Shown one piece after another: positions 41,780-54,629 of a DNA stretch of 64,000 bases. The DNA lies in assembly GCA_024180945.1 (NCBI GenBank), contig JAKSGN010000038.1:2232001-2296000 (forward strand), in the 5' to 3' direction. How positions within the stretch are numbered: position 1 is the stretch's first letter; each line of letters begins with the position of its first letter. Origin of the DNA: Macrophomina tecta (taxonomy: Eukaryota > Ascomycota > Dothideomycetes > Botryosphaeriales > Botryosphaeriaceae). The position numbers and the translations under genes were made by a program. Below the pieces are notes generated by a model, which was not told the origin of the DNA, made no database searches, and saw nothing but the letters and a program-made list of their open reading frames with translations.

Positions 41780-44700
41780 CTACTCCTTCTTCGGCCTCGC
41801 TGACGGGGTCGGAAGCTTTGTCATGAAGAATCGACGTTCGACAAGCTTGAGAATTTCGTCGATGACACTGCGGATGAACAGATTAGCAATCCGGTATGTA
41901 GTCCCAGTCCGTGAAGGGATAAACTCACATAATAGGCGCACTGATGGCCAAAACCGCCTTCCACTCCAGCCAGTTAAGCGGCACGATAGAGAACAAGCTC
42001 TGCAAGAACGGGATATACAACAAGGCAAAGTGCAAGATCATGCTGAGTGTAATAGCGTAGACTAAAACCATGTTCTCCCACAGCGGCAGGGTGAGTAGCG
42101 ACTCACTGCTGCTCAGGGCGTTCATGGCGTTGAACATTTCAATGACGACCAGAATGCTGAGCGAGACAGTCGAGGCCGACTTGCTCATCTCGTTGCTGAA
42201 CATTTCGCATCCGATTTCCGGGAAGTGCGTCGAGCAGCGGTGGAAGTGCGAAAGCTGGTAGAAGCTGATCTGAGGGCCGGCCGGGTTGAACATGAACCAC
42301 CACGCGTAGCCAAAGACAGTCGCAATGCCGACGTAGGTACCAATGACCATATAACGGAAAAAGAGCCAGCCGCCAACAAGAGCCTCATCCCTCTTGCGCG
42401 GGGGACGCCTCATGACATCGTGATCTGGCGGGTTGAAGGAAAGAGCGGTGGCGGGGAGACCATCGGTGACGAGATTGACCCAGAGGAGTTGAACGGGGAT
42501 GAGTGCTTCGGGCATGCCCGCGGCGGCAGTGAGAAAGATGGAAACAACCTCACCAATGTTAGAGGAGATGAGGTAGCGGATAAACTGCTGAGTGTTGTTG
42601 TAGATGGAACGGCCTTCCTCAACGGCGCTTTCGATCGTGGCGAAATCGTCATCGGCGAGAACCATGTCAGCAGCCAGCTTGGCAACATCGGTTCCAGAAC
42701 CCATAGCGACACCGATATCCGCCTTTTTCAAAGCGGGAGCATCATTGACACCGTCGCCGGTCATGGCAACGACTTCGCCCGTGGACTGAAGGAGATCGAC
42801 AAGCTTAGATTTGTGAGTCGGCTCTGTACGCGAGAACAGGGAAGCACGCTTCGCAGCCGCGAGCTTCTCGGAATCGCTCAAATTGTCGAACTGCCGCCCA
42901 GTGTAGCTTTTGCCGGTGAGATCCTCATCGAAACCGAAGACGCCAATTTGACGGCAGATAGACTCAGCGGTGCTCTGGTTATCGCCGGTAATGACAATGA
43001 CCCGGATACCAGCCTCGCGGCACTTGCGGATGGACTCAGCAACTTCGGGACGAGGAGGGTCAAGCATGCCAACAAGGCCGACCAGAGTCATATTCTGCTC
43101 AAGCTGGGTGTATTCCTTGGTAGTCGTGGCCGTATGCAGGAGAGTGTTCGAATCAATATCGTCGGCAACAGCCAAAGCGATGACACGAAGGCCACGGTTT
43201 CCGTAGTCGACGACTTCGCTAGAAATCAGGCTGGAGAGCTTGCCGTTCAGGGGCACCTTCTGTCCCTGCTGTCCAACCAATACGTGAGTACAACGGTCCA
43301 GGATCGATTCCGGAGCGCCCTTAACCAGAAGCTTCTTCTTGTTTCCAGTCTGGGCCAGGACAGACATGCTCTTCCGGTCACGCGAGAATTCGTAGGTGGC
43401 CAAGACGCGGCTGTTGTCCTCGTAGTGCTTGCTTGCCCAGTGAATCCGGTCCGCCAGGGAGATGCTGCTTCTCCTGGCATTGATGTTTCCTTGCGGGGTG
43501 CCAATCTTCTCGACCAAGACGCGGAGGGCTCCCTCGGTGGGTTCTCCGACCAGACTGTACGTGCCACTCTTGGCATCATACGCGAGCTTCGCCTCGTTGC
43601 AAAGCGCCGCAACCTCAGTCAGTTGAGCAATAGTAGATGACTGGCCAGCCGGGTTTTCGAACGGCTTGCCCCTAAAAGTCAACGCACCCTCGGGGGCAAA
43701 GTTGGTGCCCTCAACATCAATTTCCTCAAGGCTGTTGCCGTCGTCGCCGACGAAGACAACTTTGTTGACGCTCATCTGATTGGTAGTAAGAGTACCAGTC
43801 TTGTCGGAGCAAATGACGCTGCAGCTTCCCAGTGTCTCAACCGAGGGCAAGCTACGCACGACAGCGTTTTTAGCAGCCATCTTGCGCGTTCCGAGAGCCA
43901 GGCAAGTAGTAATTACGACGGCAAGCCCTTCAGGGATGGCAGCTACGCCGAGCGAGACAGCGATCTAATCGCAATTAGCAGTCGGTTTTCGATATGGCAA
44001 CATGGTGCATACCTTGAGATAGTAAATGGCACCCCTAATCCAGCTCCCATGAGCGGGCTCGTTAAAGTTCCTGATGTTGATGACCCAAACCAAGATACAA
44101 ATGGCGGTGATGACCTTCGCAAGCATGTCACCAAAGTCGTTCAGCTTCTCCTTGAGCGGAGTCGGGGCAGAAATCTGCGCCGTGATGCTCTCATGAATGT
44201 CACCAATAGCGGTATTGCCACCCGTCAGAACGACAATGGCGGTAGCATGGCCGGTAACGACGGTGGTGCCGGAGAACAGCATGTTGACCTGATCCTGCTT
44301 GACGGCGTCCTTATCCTTGATGGTATCGACGCGCTTGCCGACGCTCTCACTCTCACCGGTGAGGATGGACTGGTCGACGCTGAAGCTGTTGCTCTGGATG
44401 GAGAGCAGTCTGCAGTCCGCCGGGATGCGGTCGCCTACGGAAACGGACACGATATCGCCGGGAACGAGGTCGTCGGCCTTGACGCGCTTGACGGAGCCAT
44501 TGCGGATAACCTTGGCCTCGTTCGCAGAGTATTCTTGCAGGGCGGCGATGGCCTTTTCGGCACTGCTTTCTTGGGAGACACCGACGACGGCGTTGAGGAC
44601 CAGGATGGTCAAAATCTGCGCGAGGCCAGTCAGTGTATGCGCGCGCAACAAGGGCTTCATGGGAGTGCACGTACAACGACGGGGTCAACGAAGGCGGTCC

Positions 44701-45007
44701 AGTCGTCGCTCTCCTCGAACAAAGCCAGGACGAAGGAGACGGCGGCGGAGCCCAGCAGGATCAGGACCAGCTGGTCCTTGAACTGCTCGAGCACCAGCTC
44801 CCATAGCGGTGTCGGAGGGTCCTCAGGAAGAGCTGAAGCGTTGTGTCAGCCCGAGTCGGTGGGATCGAAGAGGGTGGGGAGTCGCGTACCGTTCTTTCCG
44901 TACTTTTGTCGTTGTTGCTTCACGCGGTCGTCGGAGAGGCCGTGGTCCTCGGAGACGTTGAAATGGCTCAGGACGTCCTGAGTGGAGCGCACGTAGGCAC
45001 TCTCCAT
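41780..45007 (-). CDS. SERCA-type Ca2+-transporting P-type ATPase
   Basis: Five exons on the minus strand, 45007-44890, 44832-44675, 44615-44013, 43964-41929 and 41867-41780, give 1,000 aa, the usual SERCA length. Seen: N-terminal cation-ATPase domain ([20 protein letters not shown]), actuator loop LTGESESVG, ion-site helix [11 protein letters not shown], phosphorylation site [13 protein letters not shown] with Asp347, nucleotide site [26 protein letters not shown], and M6 helix [13 protein letters not shown]. Family role: ATP-driven pumping of Ca2+ into the ER. The C-terminus ([18 protein letters not shown]) lies on a final short exon and carries no KKXX-type dilysine signal. A long antisense open frame over 42225-43640 is a by-product of codon choice. 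Confidence 0.97.
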
Positions 45008-45866
45008 GGCGTCGGCGAGCGGGTGCAGTGGTGGATGCAGTGGCTGCGAGAGGCGCGCTGCTCGAGGTGGACGTGCTCGCTTTGTATGGACCAAGCTTCT
45101 GGAGTCGATGATGTATTCGGCGGCGGGCCCAGTCGCGCTCGTCGAGGGAGATCCGGCAGCTCAGCAACAGCCAGGGGCGAAAGGAATGCGGATCAGACAA
45201 AGAGCGACTGCACTCGTTTTGGTCGCGGCGTGGGAAGAGAAGTGGTCGCGCTGGATTTGCCCCACGTTTGGTCAAAGGTGTCCTCAACTTTGCTAGCCCT
45301 ACGGTTCTTCGGCATCCAGCCTTCGAAATGCGGCTGGCAGCCGGCCGCTTGGCACCTCCTGCCCGTCGCCGCCGACCTGCCGCCGACTCGTCCGTCGGCC
45401 GCCGGTCGCTGCGGGGCTGCAAGAGGCTCGGGAGAGCAGAGAGGAGAGGTGCAAGCATACGCTGCCGTGTTTTATTAGCTAGTGTTGATTTACATTTCGC
45501 GGCCAAGCACACCATCGCACGCATTGCTGGCCTCTTGAGCCGCGGCGCGAAGCTTTTCCCCGGACCTTGCAGCTTCCCGGCGCACCCCTCGTCGAGCCGT
45601 CTACCCGGCTGCCGTCCTATCCAGCCCTACACGTCGTAAGCCTGCCAAAGAGCGCCCTCCAAAACGCCAGGCACTGTCGTGCCGAGTATGCCGTCCCATC
45701 CGTAATGCCGCCCACTTTTCGTGTAAATAAAAAATCCCAACATCATGCTAGCTGGAGCTGATCCCGTATCCAGAACCTTCCATGCAGTCCAGCGCATGGC
45801 TCCTGACGAAAATTTAAAAAAAAAAATTAAAAAAAAAAAATTGAAAACAACTGCGGCCCGCCGTTG
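45008..45866. other. Intergenic, about 0.86 kb, SERCA / histidine kinase
   Basis: Both genes are on the minus strand. It holds the SERCA promoter and leader and the kinase 3' UTR, with two A runs near 45818-45841. No gene seen. Confidence 0.5.
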
Positions 45867-48624
45867 TCACGACACATCGTCGATGCCGTTCGACTCGTCC
45901 GCCTCTTTGTTGCAGTACTGCGCGATGAGTTTTTCCAGGTCCATGAGCTTGTATGGCTTCGTCATAAACCCCACCATCCCAACCTGAGCCGCCCTTTCCA
46001 GCGCACCGTCCGTGACGTCGGCAGAAACAGCAAGGATTTTGGGCTGGCTCCTCTGCACATCGTTGAGCGGGATCTGGAAGATGTGTTTCGCCGACTCGTA
46101 CCCGTCCATCAGCGGCATCCAGAGATCCATGAGCACCACATCGATGCGATGGCCCGACTCGCGCAATGCACGCATCTCCCGCACCGCATCTGTCCCATCG
46201 TAGGCCTCGTGGATCGTCTTATACCCGAGCTTTTGGAGCATGCTGACCAGCAGTTTCCGGTTGATCTTGTTGTCTTCGACCACCAAGATGTTCAGCGGAT
46301 GCCGCAGCGCAAGAACACGGTCGAAGGAGTTCTTCTTGACCGATGTGCGTCTTCTATGTGCGCCCGGGCGTTGCCGATTGTCAACTGGCGAGTCCTCAGA
46401 CGCCCGCCGTGGTTGACTCGGCGCCAATGGTGAATGCGGATCCGCCGACGGGGACTTCGTGCTAGGAGTACTATGCACCTCGTTCAACGTGTATGGGCTT
46501 TGCAGGCGTGTCCTCGGCCTCGCCGACGGTGATCTCGAACCGAAGGGCGTGTTTGGGCGGCTAACGACTTCGCCTGGATGGAGAGGTACCCGAATCTCGA
46601 ATTCGGATCCCTTGTTTGGCCCATGTGTTTCTGAGCGCGAGCAGAATAGGTCACCCCCAAGCCTACGTGCTAGACCTTTGGCGACAAGGAGGCCCAAGCC
46701 GAGGCCTTCGCTTTGTCGCGTAAGGGAATCGTCTTCTCTTGAGAATGCTTTGAAAAGGTTTGGGATGAAAGCCTCCGGTATTCCAGTTCCCGAGTCTTCC
46801 ACTGTGATGACAATATATCGGTGTTTGGGCGTCGTGTTCAGTCGAGCGGTCAGACTTATCCTGCCCTCCTCAGTGAACTTGACTGCGTTCAGAAAAACAC
46901 ATGATATCATCTTCGCCAGGTCCCTCTCGTCGACTTCATCCAGTTAGTCTCAATACATGCGACCGGGTGTATTTTGCTTACTGAGGATGCTGTCCGGGAT
47001 AGAGCTGTCCACGGACCATTCTATCATCTTGACCTTCTGCGCTCCGCTGAAATCCTTCATGCATACTTCGATGATTTCCCCTCCATCGGTTTCTCTCGCT
47101 ATGGCCGACTCAGGTCTTCCTCCAAGTTTGAGAGAGTCGTTTATTACATAATGGATCACGTCGCGGATACTCGTATGCCGGAGACCGGGTACGACAGTAC
47201 TCTCCGACGCGAAATTGGGTGTTGCAGGTGGCGTCCTTCGTGAGGCGTGGGCAACTGCCACTGCCGTAAAACTGTCTGAACTAGCTGTAGATGCTTGGTC
47301 GCTTGGTTGGGAGTGGTTTTTGCTACCATTCACGGCATGTTGATCGATCTTTGCTCGAGCAGTCCACTGTTTCTCGGTGATTTGAAGCTTCGCAGTCTGT
47401 TCCGAATCCCACGTGTTGCTGTCTCTCCTTCTCTTACTTCCATGGCCGTGAAGGCCAAGCGTCATGTGGTTCCCGGACACGACGATTTCTGGCTGGGTTT
47501 CTGGGCAATCCTGCGTCTTATCATCCTCCGCCACGGATTCCGGAGATTCCGGGACCCCCATGTTCATGTCATAAGCATGGACAACATTGTCCGCTGCCTC
47601 TACCGCTCGCCTGGAGCTGTCTGCGAAGTATCAGTGTCTGCGGCAACATAGGAAGATATGCAGCAGGCCAGGACGGACCTTGAACGACTTCGATGTTCTC
47701 CTTGAGCGTTTCGAAGACTTTTCTGAGAGCAGAATCTCCATGGCTCTCGACAGCTTCTTGAACGGTGGCATACATGACGTCGAGCATGCCAACTACCCCT
47801 TGCATCGGCGTCCTGAGCTCATGAGACAAACTCCGAGCGTATGGTTTCAATGACTGTGCAACAGTGACAGCCTCATGAGGGACCACTTTCGTTGGCCTGG
47901 TGCCCGGCTCCGGCTCCTTGGCGAATTTTTTCCCTTCTAAAAGTCTTTCGAGAATCATATCCTCCAAGGAATGGCAGATCATCTCCAGGTAGGGCCAGCG
48001 TAGTTGCCTCTTTGCTGCACCCTCGGCAGACCACATCAAACCAAAATGGGCAAAGCATTTTCCCTCGGCGCAGAGGGGAACGCCCATGTAGGCCTCGGGA
48101 GGGAAGGGGAGTTTATTAGGATTATTCGTGATGAATTCATTCAGTCTTTCGGGGATGATGAAGATTTTGTCGTGTTTCATATAGGCGCAAGGACATGAGT
48201 AGGCGTGGTACTTGAAATTCTTGAGCTTGGCATGGATGTCGTATTCGTCGTTTATGTAGAATGCGGCACCCATTAGACATGACCCTGGCTCGCCGATTGG
48301 GGGCATTTCCACGGCAATATTTTCGTCGTCGACGACAATACGCTTGGAAACGAAAGCAAACTGGGCGCCGGAAATCTGGGCCAGACCCTCGGTGACGACC
48401 TCGAAGAAATCCTCTGTCGGGGTTTGGCGTAGACGTTCCTTCAGTCTCACAAGTTTCTCGGCAGCCATGCTCTCGGCAGGCTCGTAGAGGCGCAGAAGTC
48501 CTTCGCGAAAGCCTGGCTGGCCGGCGTGAAGGACTTTGTCGGGCTCGGAACACGCAAAGCATAGCGAGTCCCGGTCGACGGTGTTCTGCGGCTCCTCTGG
48601 CGTCCCCGGGACACCATTCCTCAT
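45867..48624 (-). CDS. Hybrid histidine kinase with GAF, HisKA, HATPase and receiver domains
   Basis: Exons 48624-47679, 47620-46982 and 46933-45867 give 883 aa. A GAF-like sensor region (FFEVVTEGLAQISGAQFAFV to SLEDMILERLLEG) precedes the dimerisation/phosphoacceptor helix YARSLSHELRTPMQGVVGML with its His. After a Ser/Pro-rich insert of about 130 residues come the ATPase motifs: N box CVFLNAVKFTEEG, G1 VEDSGTGIPEAF, G2 EGLGLGLLVAKGLA. The receiver domain has ILVVEDNKINRKLLVSMLQK, phosphoacceptor Asp in VVLMDLWMPLMDGYESA and Lys in FMTKPYKLM. Family role: multistep phosphorelay through an HPt protein to response regulators such as Skn7/Ssk1. The ligand of the GAF domain is unknown and I do not assign a fungal HHK group. 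It may be cytosolic, as no membrane helix is seen. Confidence 0.93.
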
Positions 48625-49472
48625 CCTCGGACACCCCCAGAGCAGCAGCAGCGACTATACCGAAATATTAAGTAGCGGGATGAGCAAAACGACAGGCGGA
48701 ACAGGGCGAAGTAAAGGCCAAGCAGGACAAGGGCGGCGGCGACAGGTAAGTGGCGAGCAGGCAGGGCATACGGGCCCGGAGGGGGGAGGGGAGGAATGTC
48801 GAACGAAAGGAGCTTGCGGACAGCTCGCGGCGATCCGAGACAGGCTTGGCCCTGGGCTATGGCGAAGGAATGGAGAGAATGGCGGGAGATGGGCGGTGAT
48901 TACGGCGGATCGGAGCCGGGGAGGGATTGCGCAGTGGCAAGGGTCGCAAGGAGAAGGAGAGGGAGAATGAGCAGGCTGGCAAATGTTGAGCAGCTTGCGG
49001 CAACGGGCGACGAGAGATGGAGCAGTGGGCGCGGGCTTGGCTGGACGGCGCGGCGGTCTCCCGTAGTCTCGACCGTCGGATCTACGCCGATGCTACGGAG
49101 CCGTCTCCACAAAACGTGCGAGGGGGGCTGCGGACAAAGAGACGACGTCAGGCGCGGGCTGGTGGTAGTTGGGCAGGCTCCACGGCGCGCGCTCGAGCGG
49201 GCGACATGGCTGCCGTAACGCGCAACTAGGCCCTGAGGATCGCCGCGGCGTGTGAAGGCGGCAAAGTAATGTGCAACGCAAGATGGCTGGCGAGGGGCTG
49301 CTCGGGGCCAGACCTCAGAAGAGGCCTAGAGCGCTGCCGTGCGCATCCGCCGCCCGTGTGGGAGCGCTGGAGGGCGAAGCGCGTGGCTTGCGACGCGCTT
49401 TGCCTGCTGTCGACGCGCCCCCCCTTGCATCGCACAGCAGTGCCTGAGCGGCGGCCGCCGTGATGGCCAGCG

Positions 49473-49521
49473 TCATCATCATCATCATCAACATCAGCAG
49501 CAGCAGCAGCAGCAGCAGCAT
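49473..49521. repeat. (CAT)n(CAG)n compound microsatellite
   Basis: Six CAT units run into about eight CAG units. It could encode poly-His/poly-Gln or poly-Ser, but no real gene covers it. Confidence 0.85.
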
Positions 49522-49975
49522 CGCCTGCTCGGTTGCTCGGCGGGTGGGCCTGCTCGCTCGGCGATCGCCTTCCAGGCCGCAGCGCAGCAGCAGGGGCTCC
49601 AACCGGCGCGCGGACAGCAGCTGGCGCCGGCGCTCGCCCTCAGCACATTATTCCCGCCCGTTCAGCAACAGGACGTCCAGCCAGGCGCACATCCCTCCCT
49701 TCCAGCGCGCGGGCGCCAAGAACGCCAGCGGCCGCATCTAGGCGTGTCTCTGTGCCATGCAACCCTGAAGCAGGGTCCCCTATCGCTCGCTTACTGCGTC
49801 CAGATCGTGGGGGCGCCGGGCGCGCGATGCGCTAAGCCGGCAGCGCTCTCGTGGCGCAACACGATCGGCAGCAGGTGCGCTGCCCAAGCGCTGAGTTGCA
49901 GCCGCCCGCCGCTCCCTTAATGCCATACGCTGCCGTCGGGAGGCGGTCGTCGTGCGCCTGGGGCTGCGGCCGCGG

Positions 49976-50011
49976 CTGCGGAGTGCGGCTGCGGAGTGCG
50001 GCTGCGGGCTG
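49976..50011. repeat. Short GC-rich tandem repeat
   Basis: GCGGAGTGCGGCT-type units repeated about twice, flanked by further GCGGCTGCG variants. Confidence 0.6.
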
Positions 50012-50227
50012 TGGGGCGACGACGAGCTGAGCACTGCGCGCTGACTCTGTCCCCGTTGCACGACACGGTGTTTTTTGCCGGCCGTCTTCTGTGCTGTTGC
50101 GCATGGTGCTCTGAAACGTTGATGTCATCTCTCCCGTCGTGTCGGCGCCCGACGCAGCAGCCATCCACACCGAGAGCTGACAAACGGGCCTCTGCCCCTC
50201 TGCAACGGGGCCGATGCCTGCCCGCCT

Positions 50228-50272
50228 GCCTCTGGCACTGCCTCTGCCTCTGGCACTGCCTCTGCCTCTGGC
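50228..50272. repeat. 18-bp minisatellite, about 2.5 copies
   Basis: The unit GCCTCTGGCACTGCCTCT repeats across this stretch with an internal 6-bp periodicity (GCCTCT). Confidence 0.75.
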
Positions 50273-53045
50273 TGCGCACTCTGCAGCTTGCCGCCTCAGG
50301 GGACGCGCACGCCCCGCCAGTCTCGCCAACCAGCAGCCGCTCGTTGCCCGCGGCCCGCGGCCAGCGGCCAGGCAGAAGCAGCACGCTCGCACGAACGCGT
50401 CCCGCCGCCGCGGTTGCCCCGTTCCCAGGCCGTTGGAAGCGACCAGCTCGCAGCCTATGCCGTCATCGGCCATCGCTGCACCTGCCTACAGAACGATATA
50501 TTGCTATCGATGTCTCAGGCCCCCGTCGCGCAGAGCTTAGCTGTAATTTACACCTCTCTGGGCGCCAGCCTCCTCCGTGTGCGTGCGCGTGCGCTGCCGC
50601 TGCCGGTCTGGACGCCACTCTCTCCACCATGTCTGCCACCAATCACAGCCAACCTGCCGCCATCCGCTTCCGCCAACCTCAACTCTCCGCATTCTAGACT
50701 TGCTCCTTTGCTGCCGCTAGTCCATCCATGACTGGCATCTCCGCTTCTCCGTGTTAGGCCCGCCAGTCCATTCCTGGCAATGCGCTCTGGACATTCCTGT
50801 GAGCTCCATTTCTTCAGCGCCAGCTGAGCTTATCGCTGGCTGGCCGAGTACTATTCGTCAACTGCAGATCTGTCGGCGATCCGACGGCTCGCTTTTTGTC
50901 CTCCCGAATAATCGTGGGCCATTCAAGAACACAGCACTGTGTCCACCACATCCGGAGCACCACCTCACCGGATGGCATTTTCTTCATCTCGCGGTATCCA
51001 CGCCTCGTGAAAGTCAGTACAGCATAAGACCGTCGAACCGCGTGTCTGGCTTACGGAGTCGCTTCTCATGCGAGACCCAAGCCCCCGGTCGTTGAACGAC
51101 ATTTCAACATGCTTTCCCATGGCCTCCCCTTTCATGTTGTCCGCGGTTCCGCGAAAGGCGACTTGGGACGAGTTTGTCGGGGTTACCCACCGGCGTTTGC
51201 ATCGGCGACCAGGAAAGAAGTCCAAGGAACCCTAAACACACGAATCGTATGCACGCCATATATAGTGCATGTCTTGCACTAGAGCAGTCCAGGTCTTCGC
51301 TACTGAATTTCAGCTTCTGGCCCTTGCATTAGGCGACCAACAGCCTTAACACAATCCCACATCGCATTCTCAGATGTAACATGCAGTTCAGTACTGGACT
51401 TCTTCATCCGGCGTTTGTAAAGCGCTCACAATGCACGGCCTATTTCAGACCAGGATCGCGATGATTTGAACAACTGGTTAGCGCTTTACTTCTTTCGGAA
51501 TCCCCTGCATATGCAAGTGCCATCTGTAAGCCTTGTGATGCCCCGATCAACGTCCGGATTTCTCGCTGCTTTCCGGGCCGAGGGAAGCGGCCAGCAGCAA
51601 TCACGCACATAAGCGGGCTCCAAATCAGGGCACGGTTGGGTCCAGCCTGGTCCGAGAATGCGCTCTCATCAGCATCCGTGCTCCTGGGGTCGGCAATTGT
51701 GCTCTTCCTTCGCTTGAACAGAGGAGTGCTCCTAGAGCCACGAGTCAGCAGAGTCTCCCCGCTTATGCTTCAATTGGTTTCATCATCGCAAGTTACGGGT
51801 TCGCAAAAGCTAGCTGAGGACCAAATACACGCCGTTCGATACAGAAATAGCAACCGCCTCCGAGCCACTGATCACTGAGTCTCCGGAGACATCCCCTGTA
51901 CGATTTGATCGTCTCAGGTATTGTATTCCCTTTGCTCAGCTCACCACTTCCCGGCCTTGAGGCATCATTAACGGTCGATCTTCTCCTTTGGAGAGGCACG
52001 ACCCCATCCCTCCCGGAGACCTAGAGCAAGGAACAAGTGGGCGTTCCGGGCCGACACGCCTCGAATACCCATGTCCCCATGTCGCGTCCCAGGCCATCAG
52101 TACAGCTGAACGAGCAGAATCAACCTCCGCTGCCAGTTCTTCTCCACAGCTGAACTGCGACGTACATACGATACGTCGCAATTGCAGCAATTGCAACCCC
52201 ATTCACCGAAGCCACCTCGATTGGCAGTGAACTCCCAATCTCCTTTCGCTTTCCCGCGCCCAAAAGGACATCCGCCCGGTCCCACTCTCTACCGACCTTG
52301 TATCTGGCATCCGCGTTTTTTGCGGCATTATTACCTCCCGGTCCTGCAATAAGTCCGATCAACTTCTTCTGTCTTCGGTCCTGCCAGATTCTGTCACGCC
52401 TCCACAAGCTTCTCTCCGAAGAAGTGGAGTATCATGCAGGTATGTACATGATTTGGAATGTTTTGTCGTCATCGTCGCCTGTCCCCTCGTGAAGCGAACG
52501 GCGCTCGTGACGTTATCTGCTGGCATTTGGCGCCCCGCACGCTCTGTTTACTGTCGCTGCTTCCGGAGATGACGCTCTGGCACTTTATGAAGCCAGAGTC
52601 TCCGATTGGTGGGAATGGTTCCGCAGTGACTGGCGCCACTATCCCATTCGCAGAGCTGCCCAGTCCCATGAACTCGGTTCCCTCCCGTCGCTCGGCGGTT
52701 TATGTTCATGCCAATGATATAACCTCAAGTTCACAGCCCAGAAATCCATTTATTGAAGCAGAGTAATTCTCGCAATTGGAGAGGAATACTCGATTCTAGA
52801 GTCCATCCCTGATTTTCTCCCAAGCTTTGGAGTTTTCATTCCGTGTAAAGAGAACCGACCTAAAACTAGCAGCCTTTTTCTTCATTCGTTTGCCTTTCGC
52901 TTCCATCTTCAACGGCCCATGTCCATATGCACCCACTCGGTCGTCCAGCGCCTGTGCCATGCACAACTTTCATACTTCAGTGCCTCGATCCTTGCTTGTA
53001 ATGCTTTCTTCGAAGCAGTGATCCACTCCCGTCTCCTCATCCATC

Positions 53046-54254
53046 TCACGGGAGTGGATATCTCTCTGCGAGCCTCTTGTACTTTTCAAACTTAGTCAAC
53101 CTGAACTCAATCATAGCGTCCTGTTCACTCCACCCACACAGCTTCCTCCTGACAGCCTCAGCGAACAGCTGATGCAACTCGACCAGCGCGCCCCTCAGCG
53201 CATCCTCGGGCATCCTCGCCTTGCGCATCACGAACGCGCTCTGCACGCCAATCTCCATGCGCAGTGGCGCGAGCGCGCCGGGACTGGGCCTCCCGGTGCG
53301 CGGATCGACGTCTACCTCGCGCTGGCAGGCAGCGGCCCACACCATCAGCGCCTTAGCCCAGGGTTCGCCGAAGCCGAAGACCAGCGGGCGCTCGTTGACA
53401 ACCACGCGCACGCGGAGGACGGCGAGGCCGACGAGCTTCTCGCTGGCTTCTCGCATAGCGCGCGCCCATGTGCGCTCGCTGCGCGCCTTCCACTCGGCGT
53501 CGGCGGAGGCGTAAGGGTCGCCGTAGGTGGCGTGCGCGATGTGGGCTTTGCGGATCAGCGCGAGCTTCGGCGCCGGTAGCAGGCGGAGGAAGGCGAGCAG
53601 CGCATTGGGCGCACTGAAGATGAAGAAAGGCGTCGCGTAGAAGAAGGGAAGCGCTTCGGCGTGGATCTGTCGGCAGGTGAGGATGAGCGCGCCCGCCGAG
53701 GTGTGCCACTTGGTCTGCCTCGGGGTCGTCATGGCGATTCTAGCTTTGCGGCCGCGGGGCTGCGGGTGGTATTCGATCTTGTGGGGCTTGCGACGCGGGT
53801 GTGCGGGGCCCTTGAACTTGGTGGCTGGCGTTGTGGCGAGCGTTGTGTGTTGATGCTGAGTTGTGGTAGTGCCGCTGGTGGTGGCGGCACTGGCAATGGC
53901 AATGGAAGTGGCATCAGTGGTAGCATTGGTGTCGTTGGCGACAGGTCTGAATGCTGTGTAGAGCGCAGCAGAGGCCCATGTGCCTGCTTGGATCTTGGTC
54001 TGCTTGAGGACGTGGTTTGCGTTGGGCGTCATGTCGACCCATATTTCCTCTCCAAAGCAGTAGGCATAGATCTCATTTCGGATCTCACCTGGGAGGTCGA
54101 GAAAACCTAGACGCTTTTTTCCCGCAACTCGCTTCTTCTTCGCTGCGCGCGGGTGCTGAGCCATTTCATGGCGGATGCGGTTACGGATCGCCATGCTGTT
54201 GCGCGCGCGTGGTGTTACTGGACAGTAAGCAGCAAGTTGTTGCAGTCGATGCAT
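53046..54254 (-). CDS. F-box/DUF7730-like protein
   Basis: One exon on the minus strand gives 402 aa. The motif KRLGFLDLPGEIRNEIYAYC is the short F-box-like start of fungal DUF7730 proteins. Together with LILTCRQIHAEALPFFYAT and FFIFSAPNALLAFLRLLP it defines the usual layout: LPxEIRxxIY, then TCRQIHxEA, then an amphipathic region. Between the two lies a low-complexity insert (Thr/Ala-rich). Family knowledge: this large Pezizomycotina family has no known activity; an SCF ubiquitin-ligase adaptor role is sometimes suggested from the F-box-like start. Met21 or Met31 are alternative starts; the first 30 residues are basic and not conserved in type. Confidence 0.85.
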   Translation of the reverse strand: MHRLQQLAAYCPVTPRARNSMAIRNRIRHEMAQHPRAAKKKRVAGKKRLGFLDLPGEIRNEIYAYCFGEEIWVDMTPNANHVLKQTKIQAGTWASAALYTAFRPVANDTNATTDATSIAIASAATTSGTTTTQHQHTTLATTPATKFKGPAHPRRKPHKIEYHPQPRGRKARIAMTTPRQTKWHTSAGALILTCRQIHAEALPFFYATPFFIFSAPNALLAFLRLLPAPKLALIRKAHIAHATYGDPYASADAEWKARSERTWARAMREASEKLVGLAVLRVRVVVNERPLVFGFGEPWAKALMVWAAACQREVDVDPRTGRPSPGALAPLRMEIGVQSAFVMRKARMPEDALRGALVELHQLFAEAVRRKLCGWSEQDAMIEFRLTKFEKYKRLAERYPLP

Positions 54255-54629
54255 GTCAATATGGCTGCAGCTGAGTGTGCTGAAGTGGAATAGGAGCGGA
54301 GTGCGCTTGTCATAGGCGATTTCGTTCAGAGAGGAAGTGATGGTGACGGCTCTAAGGAAGCGACTCGCTCGCCCACGCCTGCCGCAAAAAGCGGCAGCTT
54401 CAAGTCGCGCAACACCATCAACCCAGCATATTCTTCAGACTACCAGACCAATTGATTCCCGTATGTCCTCCCCGTTCTCTGGATATTAAACTGTCCCGTT
54501 TTCTACCGCTGCAAACAAAGCCATAGGCATCGAGGTTGCCAGTTTTCCATCCCCCAAGTTCCGCGAAAAGGAGTGATCGTGTCTGGTGTCTTCATCCCAG
54601 ATTCTTCTCAGTATCACAGATTCGAGCGC
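54255..54629. other. Intergenic, 375 bp
   Basis: Upstream of the F-box-like gene and downstream of the first small paralog (both minus strand). No coding signal. Confidence 0.5.

Larger units (their letters stand above)
48625..53045. other. Gene-poor, partly GC-rich interval of 4.4 kb with simple repeats
   Basis: No gene can be supported. From 48.9 to 50.5 kb the DNA is very GC-rich and many frames on both strands stay open, with Arg/Ala/Ser/Pro-rich translations and no family motifs. It contains a (CAT)n(CAG)n microsatellite and short tandem repeats. From 50.7 to 53.0 kb composition is ordinary. A minus-strand frame at 52407-52120 (GREWDRADVLLGAGKRKEIG) is the most protein-like but has no partner exon. 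Confidence 0.45.

Noticed and set aside
42225..43640. 471-codon open frame on the plus strand
   Set aside because: It lies wholly antisense to exon 4 of the SERCA pump, and its openness follows from codon bias of that gene; no family motifs.
50228..50272. CRISPR-like spaced repeat
   Set aside because: Units are contiguous and degenerate with no unique spacers, and the organism is a eukaryote.
49339..50731. Several 100-230-codon frames on both strands
   Set aside because: Poly-Ser/Arg/Ala/Gln translations over GC-rich repeats; none has a motif or plausible splice partner.
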